64,000 nucleotides of DNA from Minicystis rosea (GTDB lineage: Bacteria > Myxococcota_A > Polyangia > Polyangiales > Polyangiaceae), in contig CP016211.1 of assembly GCA_001931535.1 (NCBI GenBank), forward strand, positions 372,001 to 436,000. Direction: 5' to 3'. Of this stretch, positions 36,310 through 48,578 are shown one piece after another. The translations under genes and the position numbers were made by a program. The notes below the pieces were generated by a model. The model saw only the letters and a program-made list of their open reading frames with translations. It did not search any database and was not told the origin of the DNA. Numbering within the stretch: the first letter of the stretch is position 1; every line of letters begins with the position of its first letter.

Positions 36310-38415
36310 TCACTGCGGGCAGGTGGTGCCCGTGGTGCAGATCGTCTTGCCGGCGTACTCGCAGCACTTCGGCATGGAGTTGCCGTTGCCGCACTCCCAG
36401 CACGCGGACGCGAAGACGTAGGCCTTGCACGCGCCGGCCGCGCAGACCTTGCCCGCGCCGCAGACGTTGCCGCACCCGCCGCAGTTGTTGGAGTCGTTCT
36501 GCAGGTTGGCGCAGCCCGAGCTGCAGACCGAGAGCCCGGTGCCGCACGACAAACCGGCCAGTAAAGTGCACGAGCCGCCCGAGCATCCGTTGAGGATCGG
36601 GCATCCCTTGGTGCACGAGCCGCAGTGGTCCGGGTCGCTCTGCAGGTTCACGCACGCGCCGTTGCACAGCGTGAGGCCGGGCGCGCAGGCGTCCACGCAG
36701 GAGCCGCTCACGCACGCCTTCCCGTTCCCGCAGTGCGTGTTGCAGTTGCCGCAGTACTGAGGATCCGTGGTCGGGTTGATGCACGAGAAGCCGCCGGTCA
36801 CCGCGCAGGTGGTCGGCGTCGTGGTGTTGCAGGTCACGTCGCAGGCGCCGGTCGTGCACTTGGGCGCGCCCGTCGCGGCGCCGGAGATCGGGTTGCCGCA
36901 CACGTTCGAGCAGCTCCCGCAGTGGTTCGGGTCCTTCTTCTCGTCGACGCAGCCGGTCGGGCAGAGGTCGGGCAGCGTCGGGCTCTCGCAAGCCGCGCCG
37001 CACTGGCCCATGTCGCAGATGGGCGTGGCGCTCGGCACCGAGGTCGTGCACTGGTTGTCGCACGTCCCGCAGTTGCTCGCGTCGTTCTTGGTGTCGATGC
37101 AGGCGTTGCCGCACTTCGTGTAGCCCGTGTCGCACATGAAGCCGCAGCCGCCGCTCACGCACGTGGCCGAGCCGTTGGCCGGCGCCGCGCAGGCCTTGCC
37201 GCACTCGTTGCAGTTCTGGGGATCGCTCGTGGTGTCGACGCAGCTCGAGTCGCAGCTCGTCTGGCCCGCCGGGCACGAGGCCTTGCACGAGCCCGCCGAG
37301 CACACCTCACCGGGATCGCATGCGTGCCCGCAGGCGCCGCAGTTCTTCGGATCGGAGCCGAGCAGCACGCAGCCCTGACCGCAGGCGACGTAGCCCGGCT
37401 CGCAGGTGAACCCGCATTTGCCGCCCCCGCACGTGGCGGTGCCGTGGGCGGGCACCGCGCAGGCGCTGCCGCAGGCGTTGCAGTTCAGCGGATCGGTCTT
37501 CGTGTCCTTGCAGGTGTTGCCGCACTTGGTGAAGCCGCCGTTGCACTCGATGCCGCAGATGCCGCTGATGCACGCAGGCTGCGCGTGCTCGGGCGCCGTG
37601 CACGCGGTCGGGCAGGTGCCGCAGTGATCGGGCGTGGTGTCGACGTCGACGCAGGCGCCGCCGCAGTTGGTGAGGCCGGTGCCGCAGGAGGTCGTGCACT
37701 TGCCGTCGCTGCACACCTCGCCCGTCCCGCACGCGTTCCCGCAGCTCCCGCAGTGCGCGGGATCGCTCTTCGTGGCGACGCAGGTGCCGTCGCACGACTC
37801 GTAGCCCGACACGCAGGCGACGCTGCAGTCTCCGTCCTTGCACGTCGGCGAAGCGTGCAGCGCACCCGGGCACGCATGCATGCAGGCGCCGCAGTTCACC
37901 GGATCGTTGGCGATGTCGACGCACGCGCCGTCGCACGACTTCTTGCCGGTGTCGCACGCGACGCTGCACGTGCTGTTGGTGCACGACGCCGAGCCGCCGG
38001 GAGGCGCCGTGCACTTGGCGCCGCAGCCGCCGCAGTTGTCGACGTCGTTGCCGAGCTTGACGCAGCTGCCATTGCAGTTGGTCTCGCCCGGCAAGCAGCT
38101 CACCATGCAGCCCTCGCCGCCGTCGGTGCAGCCGTCGGGCCCGCCATCCATGCCGCCGGTACCGCCGGTGTTCATGGTGCCGCCGGCGCCGCCCGTGCTC
38201 ATGGTGCTGCCGGTGCTCGTGCCGTCGCGAACGCAGGTGTTGGTGCTCGTGTCGCACGTGTAGCCCGACAGGCACTCGCCCGCGGGCCCGCATTGCGTGT
38301 GACCGGGATCGGTGTTGCTCAAGCTCGACGTGCAGCCCGAGCCCGCGAGGCCCGCGACCCACGCGGTGACGAACGCGATCGATGCTGCAGCGGCGGCGTG
38401 GACGAAGCGCTTCAT
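36310..38415 (-). CDS. Cys-rich repeat lipoprotein
   Basis: 701 aa. Seen: signal peptide with a lipobox-like GSGC near residue 28, a Gly/Thr/Met-rich linker (about 70-100), then about twelve repeats of 45-50 residues, each with the pattern CxxxCVDxxxDPxNCGxCGxxC; examples are CDGACVDIANDPVNCGACMH and CDSSCVDTTSDPQNCNECGK. More than 100 cysteines imply many disulfides, so the protein must act outside the cytoplasm. Known: similar proteins are common in myxobacteria, sometimes mislabelled as tryptophan synthase alpha chain; their role is unknown, with adhesion or matrix likely. It is the last gene of the kinase operon and overlaps the TPR gene stop by one base. Confidence 0.75.
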   Translation of the reverse strand: MKRFVHAAAAASIAFVTAWVAGLAGSGCTSSLSNTDPGHTQCGPAGECLSGYTCDTSTNTCVRDGTSTGSTMSTGGAGGTMNTGGTGGMDGGPDGCTDGGEGCMVSCLPGETNCNGSCVKLGNDVDNCGGCGAKCTAPPGGSASCTNSTCSVACDTGKKSCDGACVDIANDPVNCGACMHACPGALHASPTCKDGDCSVACVSGYESCDGTCVATKSDPAHCGSCGNACGTGEVCSDGKCTTSCGTGLTNCGGACVDVDTTPDHCGTCPTACTAPEHAQPACISGICGIECNGGFTKCGNTCKDTKTDPLNCNACGSACAVPAHGTATCGGGKCGFTCEPGYVACGQGCVLLGSDPKNCGACGHACDPGEVCSAGSCKASCPAGQTSCDSSCVDTTSDPQNCNECGKACAAPANGSATCVSGGCGFMCDTGYTKCGNACIDTKNDASNCGTCDNQCTTSVPSATPICDMGQCGAACESPTLPDLCPTGCVDEKKDPNHCGSCSNVCGNPISGAATGAPKCTTGACDVTCNTTTPTTCAVTGGFSCINPTTDPQYCGNCNTHCGNGKACVSGSCVDACAPGLTLCNGACVNLQSDPDHCGSCTKGCPILNGCSGGSCTLLAGLSCGTGLSVCSSGCANLQNDSNNCGGCGNVCGAGKVCAAGACKAYVFASACWECGNGNSMPKCCEYAGKTICTTGTTCPQ

Positions 38416-39434
38416 CAGAACCTCCCCGAGACGAAGGCGCCGCACGCGCCGTCGAAGCAACCGAGCCCCGCCTTCGCCGGCGTCGGGCTCGATTGCGGGC
38501 GCAGATCCAAGAACAGAAACACCGCGCCCGCCGCGGTCGCGACCGATCCGATGCCGACGAAGACGCGCGCCGCCGTCTGCCGGCCCGTCATCGTGTCGAG
38601 CTTGTCGTGGAAGCCGACCTGCGTGGGATCGTTGCGCGCGTCGTTCTCGGCGCTCTTGCGCAGCAGCTCGAACGCGATCGCTCCACCGAAGCTCGCCACG
38701 CCCACGCCGAGGGCCGCGATGGTCCACGGCGCGATGCGAGGCTTCTTCGGTGTGTCGGGCGGAGGTGGTGGTGGCGGCTGCGGCGCGGTCGGCGCGACCG
38801 ATGCGGTCGGCGCCGTCGCGGTCGGCGGAGGCGGCGGCGCGGGCGGAAGCTCGGGTTTGGGCGCGGCCGGCGCCGGAGCCGCGAAGGGCAAAGCAATGTC
38901 GAGATCCATCGCGCGATCGGGGAGGAGGACGAACTCCTTCGTCGCGTCCGCGTGCCCTGTGGACTTGAGAATCGCGAGGTGACGACCGGGCGCGATCTCG
39001 CCCGTCCACGGGGTCTGACCGACGATCTTCTGATCGAGGAGCAACGTCGCGCCCGCGGGTGACGAGAAGATGCTCACCTGCTGTACGCCGCGCTCGCGCA
39101 GGCGCGCCTCGAGGTTCTTGATGCTCGCCTCGATGGTGACGCGATCGCTGATGGTCGGCGCCAGCCGGAGATACTCGCGATACGAGCGCAGCGCGCTCGG
39201 CACGTCACCCAGCTTCTCGTACGCCTGGCCGACGTTGTAGATGAGCTCCGCGTGCGGATCGATCCGATTGGCTTCGAGGAAGAGATCGATCGCGTCCTTG
39301 TAGCGCGCTTCGCGATACGCCTTCGCCGCCGCGGCGAAGCTCTTCTTGGCGCGCGCGACGTTGTCGTCGGCGTGCGCGCTGGCCGGCATCAAAAGGAGCG
39401 GCAGCACGAGCGTGAAAAGGAAGGCGGTGCGCAT
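38415..39434 (-). CDS. secreted TPR/PEGA-domain protein with membrane helices
   Basis: 339 aa. Seen: signal peptide, then TPR-like helices (residues about 28-100; RYKDAIDLFLEANRIDPHAE), a PEGA-like strand domain (VSIFSSPAGATLLLDQ, about 118-180), a long Pro/Ala/Thr linker, and two hydrophobic helices near the C-terminus (WTIAALGVGVASFGGAIAF; VFVGIGSVATAAGAVFLFLD). Known: PEGA domains are cell-surface or periplasmic domains often next to Ser/Thr kinases in myxobacteria. It lies 13 bases after a kinase gene and shares a base with the Cys-rich gene start, so all three are likely cotranscribed. Confidence 0.7.
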   Translation of the reverse strand: MRTAFLFTLVLPLLLMPASAHADDNVARAKKSFAAAAKAYREARYKDAIDLFLEANRIDPHAELIYNVGQAYEKLGDVPSALRSYREYLRLAPTISDRVTIEASIKNLEARLRERGVQQVSIFSSPAGATLLLDQKIVGQTPWTGEIAPGRHLAILKSTGHADATKEFVLLPDRAMDLDIALPFAAPAPAAPKPELPPAPPPPPTATAPTASVAPTAPQPPPPPPPDTPKKPRIAPWTIAALGVGVASFGGAIAFELLRKSAENDARNDPTQVGFHDKLDTMTGRQTAARVFVGIGSVATAAGAVFLFLDLRPQSSPTPAKAGLGCFDGACGAFVSGRF

Positions 39435-39447
39435 CTCGAGATCCTCT

Positions 39448-40755
39448 TTAGTACGGTACTTTCAGATCATCCATCCGGAGGTTGGGGGCCGGCGCCGGCG
39501 CGTGCGTCTGCGTGGGCTGCGACACCGGTCGCAGGCTGCGCGGGCGCGGAGGCGCGGAGGCGGACGCCGGCGGCGTCGCGGAAACAGCCTGAGTCGTAGG
39601 CTCCGGTGGAAGTGTCGCGCTCGTGATCATCGCCGTCGTCGTCGCCGTGATCGCCGTTGCAACGTTTGGGGCGGACGGCGGGCGCGTCGGTGACCGCCGC
39701 AAGAAGGCGACACCGAGCACCACCGCCGCAAAGGCGGCGAGCACGACGAGGAGGAACGGCACGCGCGACGTGGTGGGTAAGGGCGGCGGCGGGGTGCTTA
39801 TCTCGGAGCGCGTGCCCGCGAGCGCGGCCCGCAACGCCGCCGAGAAATCCGCGGCGCTCGCGTGGCGCTCGGCTGGATCCTTGGCGAGCGCGCGACGCAC
39901 TTCGCGATCGAGGGCCGGAGGCACGTCCGCTTCAGGCGCGCGCTTCGCGATCGGCTCGGGAGGCTCGGTGACGATCGCTTCGAGCAGCGCGAGCATCGCG
40001 CGCGGAGGGAAGGGCGGCGTGCCCGTCAGCGCTTCGTACAGCGTGGCCGCGAGCGCATACACGTCGGTGCGCTCGTCGAGCTTCTCCCCCATGATTTGCT
40101 CCGGGCTCAAGTAACACGGCGTGCCCACGATGATCCCGGCCTCCGTGGGCTTGGGCATCGGCGGCTTGCCGAGGCGACGCGTGGTGATGCGGCGGACGAC
40201 CTCGGGCTCCACCGTGATGCGCTTGGCGATGCCGAAGTCGATGAGCTTCGGATCCACGCCGCCGTCGGCGCGCTTCGCCAAGAACACGTTGCTCGGTTTG
40301 ATGTCGCGGTGGAGGAAGCCCTTCGCGTGCACGGCTTGGAGCGCCGCCGCGACGGTGGTCACGAGCGCCACGGCCTCGCCCGCCGGGATGCGCTCCTCGC
40401 GCGTGATGCGCGCCGCGAGGCTCTCGCCTTCGAGCAGCTCCATCACGCAGTACGGTGTCCCCGAAGCGTCGACGCCCGCGTCGTAGATGGCGACCACGCC
40501 CGGATGACGGATCTCCGCGGCGATGCGTGCCTCGCGCAGGAAGCGCGCGCGCACGTCCTCGTCGTCGTCCTGGATGAGCTTGACGGCGACCTCGCGCCCG
40601 AGGCCCGCTTGCAATGCGCTGTACACCGCGCCGCGCCCACCGCGCCCGAGCAGCTCGACCAGGTGATACTTTCCCGCGATGACTCGCTCGCTGGGGGAGC
40701 GCTCGGCCGGCGTGTCGCCGGCGCGCGTGCTCGATGACGGCGGCCTCCGATCCAT
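39448..40755 (-). CDS. Ser/Thr protein kinase, membrane-anchored
   Basis: 435 aa. Seen: kinase domain (residues about 28-310) with Gly-rich loop LLGRGGRGAVYSA, VAVKLI lysine, LHRDIKPSNVF catalytic loop, LIDFGIAK metal-binding motif and YLSPEQI, so all key residues are present. A membrane segment follows (VPFLLVVLAAFAAVVLGVAF) and then a Pro/Ala/Thr-rich extracytoplasmic tail without a recognised sensor domain. Known: this Hanks-type kinase family is greatly expanded in myxobacteria. It lies 111 bases after another kinase gene on the same strand and is followed by the TPR/PEGA gene. Confidence 0.92.
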   Translation of the reverse strand: MDRRPPSSSTRAGDTPAERSPSERVIAGKYHLVELLGRGGRGAVYSALQAGLGREVAVKLIQDDDEDVRARFLREARIAAEIRHPGVVAIYDAGVDASGTPYCVMELLEGESLAARITREERIPAGEAVALVTTVAAALQAVHAKGFLHRDIKPSNVFLAKRADGGVDPKLIDFGIAKRITVEPEVVRRITTRRLGKPPMPKPTEAGIIVGTPCYLSPEQIMGEKLDERTDVYALAATLYEALTGTPPFPPRAMLALLEAIVTEPPEPIAKRAPEADVPPALDREVRRALAKDPAERHASAADFSAALRAALAGTRSEISTPPPPLPTTSRVPFLLVVLAAFAAVVLGVAFLRRSPTRPPSAPNVATAITATTTAMITSATLPPEPTTQAVSATPPASASAPPRPRSLRPVSQPTQTHAPAPAPNLRMDDLKVPY

Positions 40756-40866
40756 CCGCGCCAGGATGGGTTCCGGTGCGGAGCGGCGTTAGTGTTTGTT
40801 TCCGACGCGGTCGTCGAACGCCGACGGGGGTGTCGAGATCGCGGAAACGCCTCGAAATGAAGGCGA

Positions 40867-42285
40867 TCAGCGATAGGGGTTGGTGGTGCTGATGCCCGCG
40901 GGCGGCAAGGGGCCGGAGGGCGAAGCGTCACGCGGAGCCGCGCTCGCGGTCGCCGGAGGGCGCGGCCCGAACCCGCGACGCGGCCCACTCGGAAGAGCCA
41001 CCGCCGTGGTCGCGCTGGCCGCCGGCGCTTCGGTGGCCTCGCGGGCCGTCGGCGCAGCAGAGGCGGTCGCCGTCGTGGTCGCGCTCGCCACGACGACGGG
41101 CGCGCTGGCCGAAGCCGGGCCCACGGCGGCGGCGGGCGTCGGCGCAGGCGGCCGCCGCCACGCCCACACGAGCGCCGTCACCGTCGTCACGAGCAGCGCC
41201 GCGATCGCGGTGCTCGCGATCGCGCGCAGGCGGCGCGGCCTCTCGGGTGCGGGCCGCTCGACCAAGGTCGCGGGCGGCGTGGCCTCGTTGGTCAGCGAGC
41301 CGCGCGCGCGGGAGAGCTCGGCGCGCCGCGCGGCCAGCTCCTTGCCGGCGAGCTGCGCCACGATGTCGGCCACCTCGCCGTGCGACGCGATCCAGCCCGT
41401 GTGCCGGCCGAGCTCTTCGATCGCGATCAGCATCTCGTGCGCGCTCGCGTAGCGCTCGTTCGGATCGCGCCGGCACGCGCGCGCCACGATGGCCTCGAGC
41501 GCCGGAGCGATCGCGAGCCCGCTCGCCGAGAGCAGCGGCACGCCCTCCGTCACCGCCAGATGCACGAGCTGCGCATCGCTGGCATCGGCCCACGGCGGCT
41601 CGCCGGCGAGCGCGGTCCACAGCGTGATCCCCATGCCGTACACGTCGAAGCGCCGATCGATGGGGCGCCGCGCGAGGTACTCCGGCGGCATGTAGAGCAC
41701 GCGCCCCTGCAGGTATTGCCCATCGGTCACCACCGATCGGAGCGCGTGCTTGGCGATGCCGAAATCGGCGAGGCGCGTCACGCCGTCGCGCCCGACGAGG
41801 AGGTTCTGCGTCGAGACGTCGCGGTGAAGGATTCCGAGCGGCCGGCCATCCGCGTCGGTCGCTTCGTGCACGGCGTGGAGCCCCGCGAGCGCGTCGAGCG
41901 CGATGCGCAGCACCACCGGCGGCGGCAGCTTCTTGCGCCTGATCGCCGCCAAATCGACGAGACCTTGGAGCGTGTCGCCTTCGACGTAGTCCTGCACCAG
42001 GAAGTGGCCGCTCTCATCGCTGCCCACTTGATGGATGCCCACCACGTTGGCGTGGTGGATGCGCGCCGCCACCTTCGCTTCGTCGAGGAAGCGCTGCACG
42101 CTGTCCGCTTGCCCCGACAAGTGATGATGCAGCCGCTTGATGGCGACGAACCGCTCGAAGCCCGAGGCGCCCACCGGCGCGCCTACGGCGCGCGCCAGAT
42201 GCACCGTGCCCATGCCGCCCTGGGCGAGCTCGAAGAGCACTTCGTACGGGCCGACGCGCGGGCGCGTGGAGGCACCACCGTTCAC
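40867..42285 (-). CDS. Ser/Thr protein kinase, membrane-anchored
   Basis: 472 aa from GTG 42285, which overlaps the stop of the preceding TPR-like gene (GTGA). Seen: kinase domain with LAQGGMGTVHLA loop, FVAIKRL lysine, LHRDVSTQNLL catalytic loop (the HRDVSxQN form rather than HRDLKPxN), LADFGIAK and YMPPEYL. About 60 residues of cytoplasmic linker, one membrane segment (TAIAALLVTTVTALVWAW) and a roughly 100-residue Ala/Pro/Thr-rich outer tail follow. Known: such tails are low-complexity and do not themselves suggest a ligand. The kinase and its upstream TPR gene are translationally coupled. Confidence 0.92.
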   Translation of the reverse strand: MNGGASTRPRVGPYEVLFELAQGGMGTVHLARAVGAPVGASGFERFVAIKRLHHHLSGQADSVQRFLDEAKVAARIHHANVVGIHQVGSDESGHFLVQDYVEGDTLQGLVDLAAIRRKKLPPPVVLRIALDALAGLHAVHEATDADGRPLGILHRDVSTQNLLVGRDGVTRLADFGIAKHALRSVVTDGQYLQGRVLYMPPEYLARRPIDRRFDVYGMGITLWTALAGEPPWADASDAQLVHLAVTEGVPLLSASGLAIAPALEAIVARACRRDPNERYASAHEMLIAIEELGRHTGWIASHGEVADIVAQLAGKELAARRAELSRARGSLTNEATPPATLVERPAPERPRRLRAIASTAIAALLVTTVTALVWAWRRPPAPTPAAAVGPASASAPVVVASATTTATASAAPTAREATEAPAASATTAVALPSGPRRGFGPRPPATASAAPRDASPSGPLPPAGISTTNPYR

Positions 42286-43235
42286 GGGAAGCGGCCTCCC
42301 GCGGCGATCGCGACGCCGCCCGGCAGAGGCACGACCGTGACGTCGACATCGAGCGCCTTCGCGCCCGCGTGGGCCACGCCTTTCGGCGCATTCCCGGCCT
42401 TCGGCGCCGTAGGCCCGTTGCCGAACGAGGTGAAGATCCCCGCGACCACCGTGCCCACGCCTGCGATCGCCGTCCCGGCGAGCAAGTAGTTGGTGCGGCG
42501 CGCGCGCCCGAGCACGCTGTCGAGATCGGTTTGCTCGGCCTCGTCCTTGGGCAGGCGCCCCTTGGCGGCGAGCGCGTCGATGCCGGACCACGTCGTCACG
42601 CCCGCGAGCACCGCCGTGATGCCGAGGCTCGTGAAGAACACCGCGCGCGGCAGCCCCGACGGCGGGCGCGGGGGCTGCTCCGGGCCGGCCGTGATCGCGA
42701 TCGGATGGAGCGCGATGCGATACGTCGCGCCGGCCATGCACACCACGCGCTCCTCCGCGGACGCCGCGCCGCTCTTCGCCTCCACGCGTCGTGTGCCCGG
42801 CAGCACCCACGCCGCGTTGCCCGTCGCGGCAGCGCCGTCGACGCTGGTCGTGCACGGCGTCACGTCGCACGTGATCTCGATCCGCGAGAGCCGCGTCGCC
42901 GCCTCGGCGAGCGCCGCGCGCGCCTCCACCAGCGCATCGCCGCGCGCGATCGCCCGCTCCGCCGCGCGCGCCACGAGCAGGTGATCGCTCGCGCGCCGCG
43001 CCGCCGCGATGCAATTGGTGATGGCGATCTCGCTCGGCGCGAGCCGATCGGCCTCGAAGAAAGCGCGAGCTGCCTCACCGAACTCGGCGCGGTTGTACTT
43101 CGCCACCGCGTCGTCGAACGTCGCGGCTGCGCGCTGCTTGTCCGCGGCAGAAAGATCGGCGCGCGCCCCCGTCGAGGCGAGCGCGAGGGACGCACCCAAC
43201 GCGCAAGAGAGCAGCAATCGGAGACGACGGTCCAT
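42282..43235 (-). CDS. secreted TPR-like protein with membrane helices
   Basis: 317 aa. Seen: signal peptide (LLLSCALGASLALASTGARA), a TPR-like helical repeat region (AVAKYNRAEFGEAARAFFEA) to about residue 115, a strand-rich domain with a disulfide-like pair (EITCDVTPCTTSVDG), then two hydrophobic helices (AVFFTSLGITAVLAGVTTW; YLLAGTAIAGVGTVVAGIF). The layout matches the TPR/PEGA protein at 38415, so the two are probable paralogues on either side of two kinases. It is the first gene of the five-gene unit and overlaps the kinase start by four bases. A role in sensing or scaffold for the kinase is inference. Confidence 0.65.
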   Translation of the reverse strand: MDRRLRLLLSCALGASLALASTGARADLSAADKQRAAATFDDAVAKYNRAEFGEAARAFFEADRLAPSEIAITNCIAAARRASDHLLVARAAERAIARGDALVEARAALAEAATRLSRIEITCDVTPCTTSVDGAAATGNAAWVLPGTRRVEAKSGAASAEERVVCMAGATYRIALHPIAITAGPEQPPRPPSGLPRAVFFTSLGITAVLAGVTTWSGIDALAAKGRLPKDEAEQTDLDSVLGRARRTNYLLAGTAIAGVGTVVAGIFTSFGNGPTAPKAGNAPKGVAHAGAKALDVDVTVVPLPGGVAIAAGGRFP

Positions 43236-43285
43236 GGACGGCTTGTTCGATCCTACGCTATCCTTCTCGCACGTTACGACACGGC

Positions 43286-43852
43286 GTGCTTCCCCCGATG
43301 CTCCTCTTGGCCGTCGCGATTTGCGGCTGGTCCCTAGGGTGTGATCTGCTCCTGGGCGAGCTGCCCCCGGTCAAGGTCCATCACGACGGCGGCGCGGGGG
43401 GCAGCGGCGGCACGGGGACGACCGCGTCCAGCGGCGGCGCGCCGACCACGAGCGCCACGAGCAGCTCCGCTGCCTCGGGCGGATCGAGCAGCTCCGGTGG
43501 TTGTTGCGATTGTGACGGGGATCATGTGAACGCCATCGGGCCGTGTGGTGGCACGGACTGCGACGATCACAACCCGCTCGCATACCCGGGCGAGCCCGTC
43601 TTCTACGCGGAGGCCAACGACGATCCCGCGATCGGCTTCGATTGGGATTGCAACGGCCAGCTCGAGCAGAACCCCGATCTCTTGAAGACCGTCGATTGCG
43701 GCCTGCTCGGTCTGCCCTGCGCTTCGGGCGAGGGCTACCTGGCCACCGTCCCGCCGGCCTGCGGCAAGAGCGCGCCGTGGGGCAAGTGCAAGCAAAACGG
43801 GCTCGGCTGCGTGCCCATGCCGATCGTCGATCGCGTCATGACCTGCCGGTAG
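43286..43852 (+). CDS. lipoprotein with MopE-like metal-binding motif
   Basis: 188 aa from GTG 43286 (ATG 43298 is the alternative). Seen: signal sequence with lipobox SLGC, a Gly/Ser/Thr-rich linker (about residues 35-70), then CCDCDGDHVNA and GGTDCDDHNPLAYPGE, the putative metal-binding motif named after MopE (Asp/Cys-rich loop), and eight further cysteines. Known: proteins with this motif are frequent secreted proteins in myxobacteria; binding of calcium or copper is proposed but rarely tested. It is divergent from the kinase operon by 50 bases. It stands alone, with the next gene 271 bases away on the opposite strand. Confidence 0.65.
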   Translation: MLPPMLLLAVAICGWSLGCDLLLGELPPVKVHHDGGAGGSGGTGTTASSGGAPTTSATSSSAASGGSSSSGGCCDCDGDHVNAIGPCGGTDCDDHNPLAYPGEPVFYAEANDDPAIGFDWDCNGQLEQNPDLLKTVDCGLLGLPCASGEGYLATVPPACGKSAPWGKCKQNGLGCVPMPIVDRVMTCR

Positions 43853-44052
43853 GCACTGTCGGTAGGCACTGGCGTACGACTGCTGCGCGCCCCGAATCGT
43901 CGGTCGAGCTCGCTCGGAATACGGGAGCATTCCTCGCTCGCTCTCCCTAGCTTCGGGGCGCTCGCGACGTCGTCCGCCAGCGCCTACGCGCTTCGCATCG
44001 CCGGGGATCTCGCTCGAGCCGGGTCGGAGAGAGCGAGCAAAGAGACTCAGTC

Positions 44053-44075
44053 TTTGCGCCTTGGCGTTTCTTCGC
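44053..44075 (+). repeat. partial copy of the TTTGCG dispersed repeat
   Basis: ctttgcgccttggcgtttct matches, with one change, the arm of the inverted repeat at 50302-50387 (ctttgcgcctttgcgtttg). It lies between convergent genes, as the second copy does, which suggests a dispersed intergenic element. Confidence 0.55.
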
Positions 44076-44123
44076 TTCCGGGATCGGGGGATGCGAGGAG
44101 CCTTCGCTGCGCGCCGCGCGTGA

Positions 44124-44864
44124 TCAGCGCACGACGTCGGGCGCGATCGTTCCGACGGATGCGCAGGCGCGCGCGGTGGTGCTCTCGTGGCGACGGCCGA
44201 GGGGGGCGCCGCCGTCGAGCGCGCGGACGTCGTGTACGAATGCGGTGTCGGTCTCGGCGACCGTGTCGTCCAAGAGCACGGTGGCGCCGCGCTCGTGCAG
44301 GATCACCATTTGATCGGCGGGGCTGCGGTAGCTCGATCGCCGATCCGCGCGGATCACCCGCACGCTCTCGCCGTCGCTCGCGGCGCGGGCTCCGATCCAG
44401 GCGGCGATCGGCGTGGGGCCGCCGCGCGTCAGCGGCGCGATGGCCCAGGGCGCGTCGCGCGGCACGGACCACTCGACGTCGCCGCCGGGCGTCGCGCTGA
44501 TCACGGTGCCGCGCGCGCGATCGAAGGTGACGTGCTCCTCCGTCGGTCCATCGCAGCCGCGCGTGATCACGATCTCGGCGCGCACGAGGTGCCCCGCGGC
44601 ATCGATGGTCGCGTCCTCGGCGATGCGGAGCGTGTGTCCGCCGGCCTGCACCTCGGTCACGCCGCGCAGCGCTTCGGCACCGTCCGCGGCGACCGCGCGG
44701 AACACGTTGCCGACGGCGCCGCCCCCGTCGCTGAAGCTGTAGGTCTCTGCGCGCACGGCCTCTTTCGCGGACGAGCGCGGCGACGCGCAGCCCGAGAGCG
44801 AGATGGAGAGGCCGATGCACGCACAGACCACGAGGCCGCGCGCGAGGTTGTCGCGGATGTTCAT
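44124..44864 (-). CDS. lipoprotein, unknown function
   Basis: 246 aa. Seen: N-terminal signal with lipobox LSGCAS, then a strand-rich protein without a known domain: YSFSDGGGAVGNVFRAV, TEVQAGGHTLRIAEDATID, EHVTFDRARGTVIS. It has one cysteine pair outside the lipid anchor (RGCDG, RACAS). The alternation of short strands suggests a small beta-barrel or jelly-roll outer-membrane lipoprotein. No partner gene is evident; the next gene upstream on the strand is a thioesterase, separated by two hairpins. I do not recognise the family. Confidence 0.6.
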   Translation of the reverse strand: MNIRDNLARGLVVCACIGLSISLSGCASPRSSAKEAVRAETYSFSDGGGAVGNVFRAVAADGAEALRGVTEVQAGGHTLRIAEDATIDAAGHLVRAEIVITRGCDGPTEEHVTFDRARGTVISATPGGDVEWSVPRDAPWAIAPLTRGGPTPIAAWIGARAASDGESVRVIRADRRSSYRSPADQMVILHERGATVLLDDTVAETDTAFVHDVRALDGGAPLGRRHESTTARACASVGTIAPDVVR

Positions 44865-44934
44865 GACGAGCTCCCCGGCCGGGTGGTCCGGCCTTCGGGG
44901 GTGCCATTCGCGCGAGGATTTGGTTTTATTTCAC

Positions 44935-45006
44935 GCCCTCGAACAAAGACCGTCGAGGGCACGAGGGGCGGGAAGGAGCGCCGGCGCCATCACCGCGGTG
45001 ATGGCG
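44935..45006 (-). terminator. two tandem hairpins after the thioesterase gene
   Basis: A 22-bp perfect palindrome (44985-45006, core atcaccgcggtgat) lies 21 bases after the stop, followed by a second stem gccctcga/tcgagggc (44935-44942 with 44953-44960). No clean U-run. Together they probably end the odhA-thioesterase transcript. Confidence 0.55.
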
Positions 45007-45027
45007 GCGCATGGCAGCACGGGGGTG

Positions 45028-45491
45028 TCAGCCCCAGCGATGGTAGGCGGGGTGGCCTTCCTTCACGGCCACGAACGTCCCGCGGCAGCGCGCGGTCACG
45101 TCGTTGCCCGAGAGGAGCTCGGCCTCGATCACGGCGCGATCCTCGGTCGCCTCGGTCACGCGCGCCCGGAGGTGCACGGGGCCCATCGGCGTCGGCTTGC
45201 GCAGCTTCACGTGGAAGTCCGCGGTCACCGTGCACGGCGGCGCGGCGGCGCCGGCCTTCGTCATGAGGTGGTGGGCCGCGGTCCAGTTCGAGTGGCAGTC
45301 GAGCAGCGCGCCGATGATGCCGCCGTTGAGCACGTTGGGGAACGCGTGGTGGTGCGGCGCGGGCGTGAAGTCCGCGACCACCACGTCGCCCTCGACGAAG
45401 CTCTTGATCTGGAGCCCCTTCTCGTTGGCCGGCCCGCAGCCGAAGCAGATGCTGTTCGGCGCGAACTGGTCCTGGAGCGCTCGGGCTTCTT

Positions 45492-45495
<4 letters not shown>
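45028..45495 (-). CDS. PaaI/hotdog-fold thioesterase
   Basis: 155 aa from GTG 45495, which overlaps the stop of the 2-oxoglutarate dehydrogenase gene (GTGA). Seen: [15 protein letters not shown], the conserved N-terminal segment of PaaI-type acyl-CoA thioesterases, then [20 protein letters not shown], where Asn/Gly/Gly and the helix carry the active site, and [15 protein letters not shown] of the central strand. Known: these enzymes hydrolyse acyl-CoA esters, often aromatic or short-chain ones. Coupling to a dehydrogenase that makes succinyl-CoA suggests CoA recycling or overflow control, but this is inference. Confidence 0.85.
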
Positions 45496-48356
<2,861 letters not shown>

Positions 48357-48578
48357 CGGTGGTGTCCGAAATACCCCGGGTGCCGCCGGTGCGCCAGCCG
48401 GTTTCCGGCCTTGAAAAATGGTTTTCGCGCTCGGTCCGCCCGCCCTGGGTCCGGCCGGATCGCGCAAAAAAAGCGCGCGTCCACTGGGGCCCCATTCGGG
48501 CGGGCGCGCCCCATCGGGTCTCGGCGCTCGGGAGTCGGGCGCTTCTCGCCGTGGCAGGGTCGGCGTAAGAACGCTGCC

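Noticed and set aside
36310..38415. Labelling the Cys-rich protein as tryptophan synthase alpha chain
   Set aside because: That label is a known misannotation for such repeats; no TIM-barrel motif is present.
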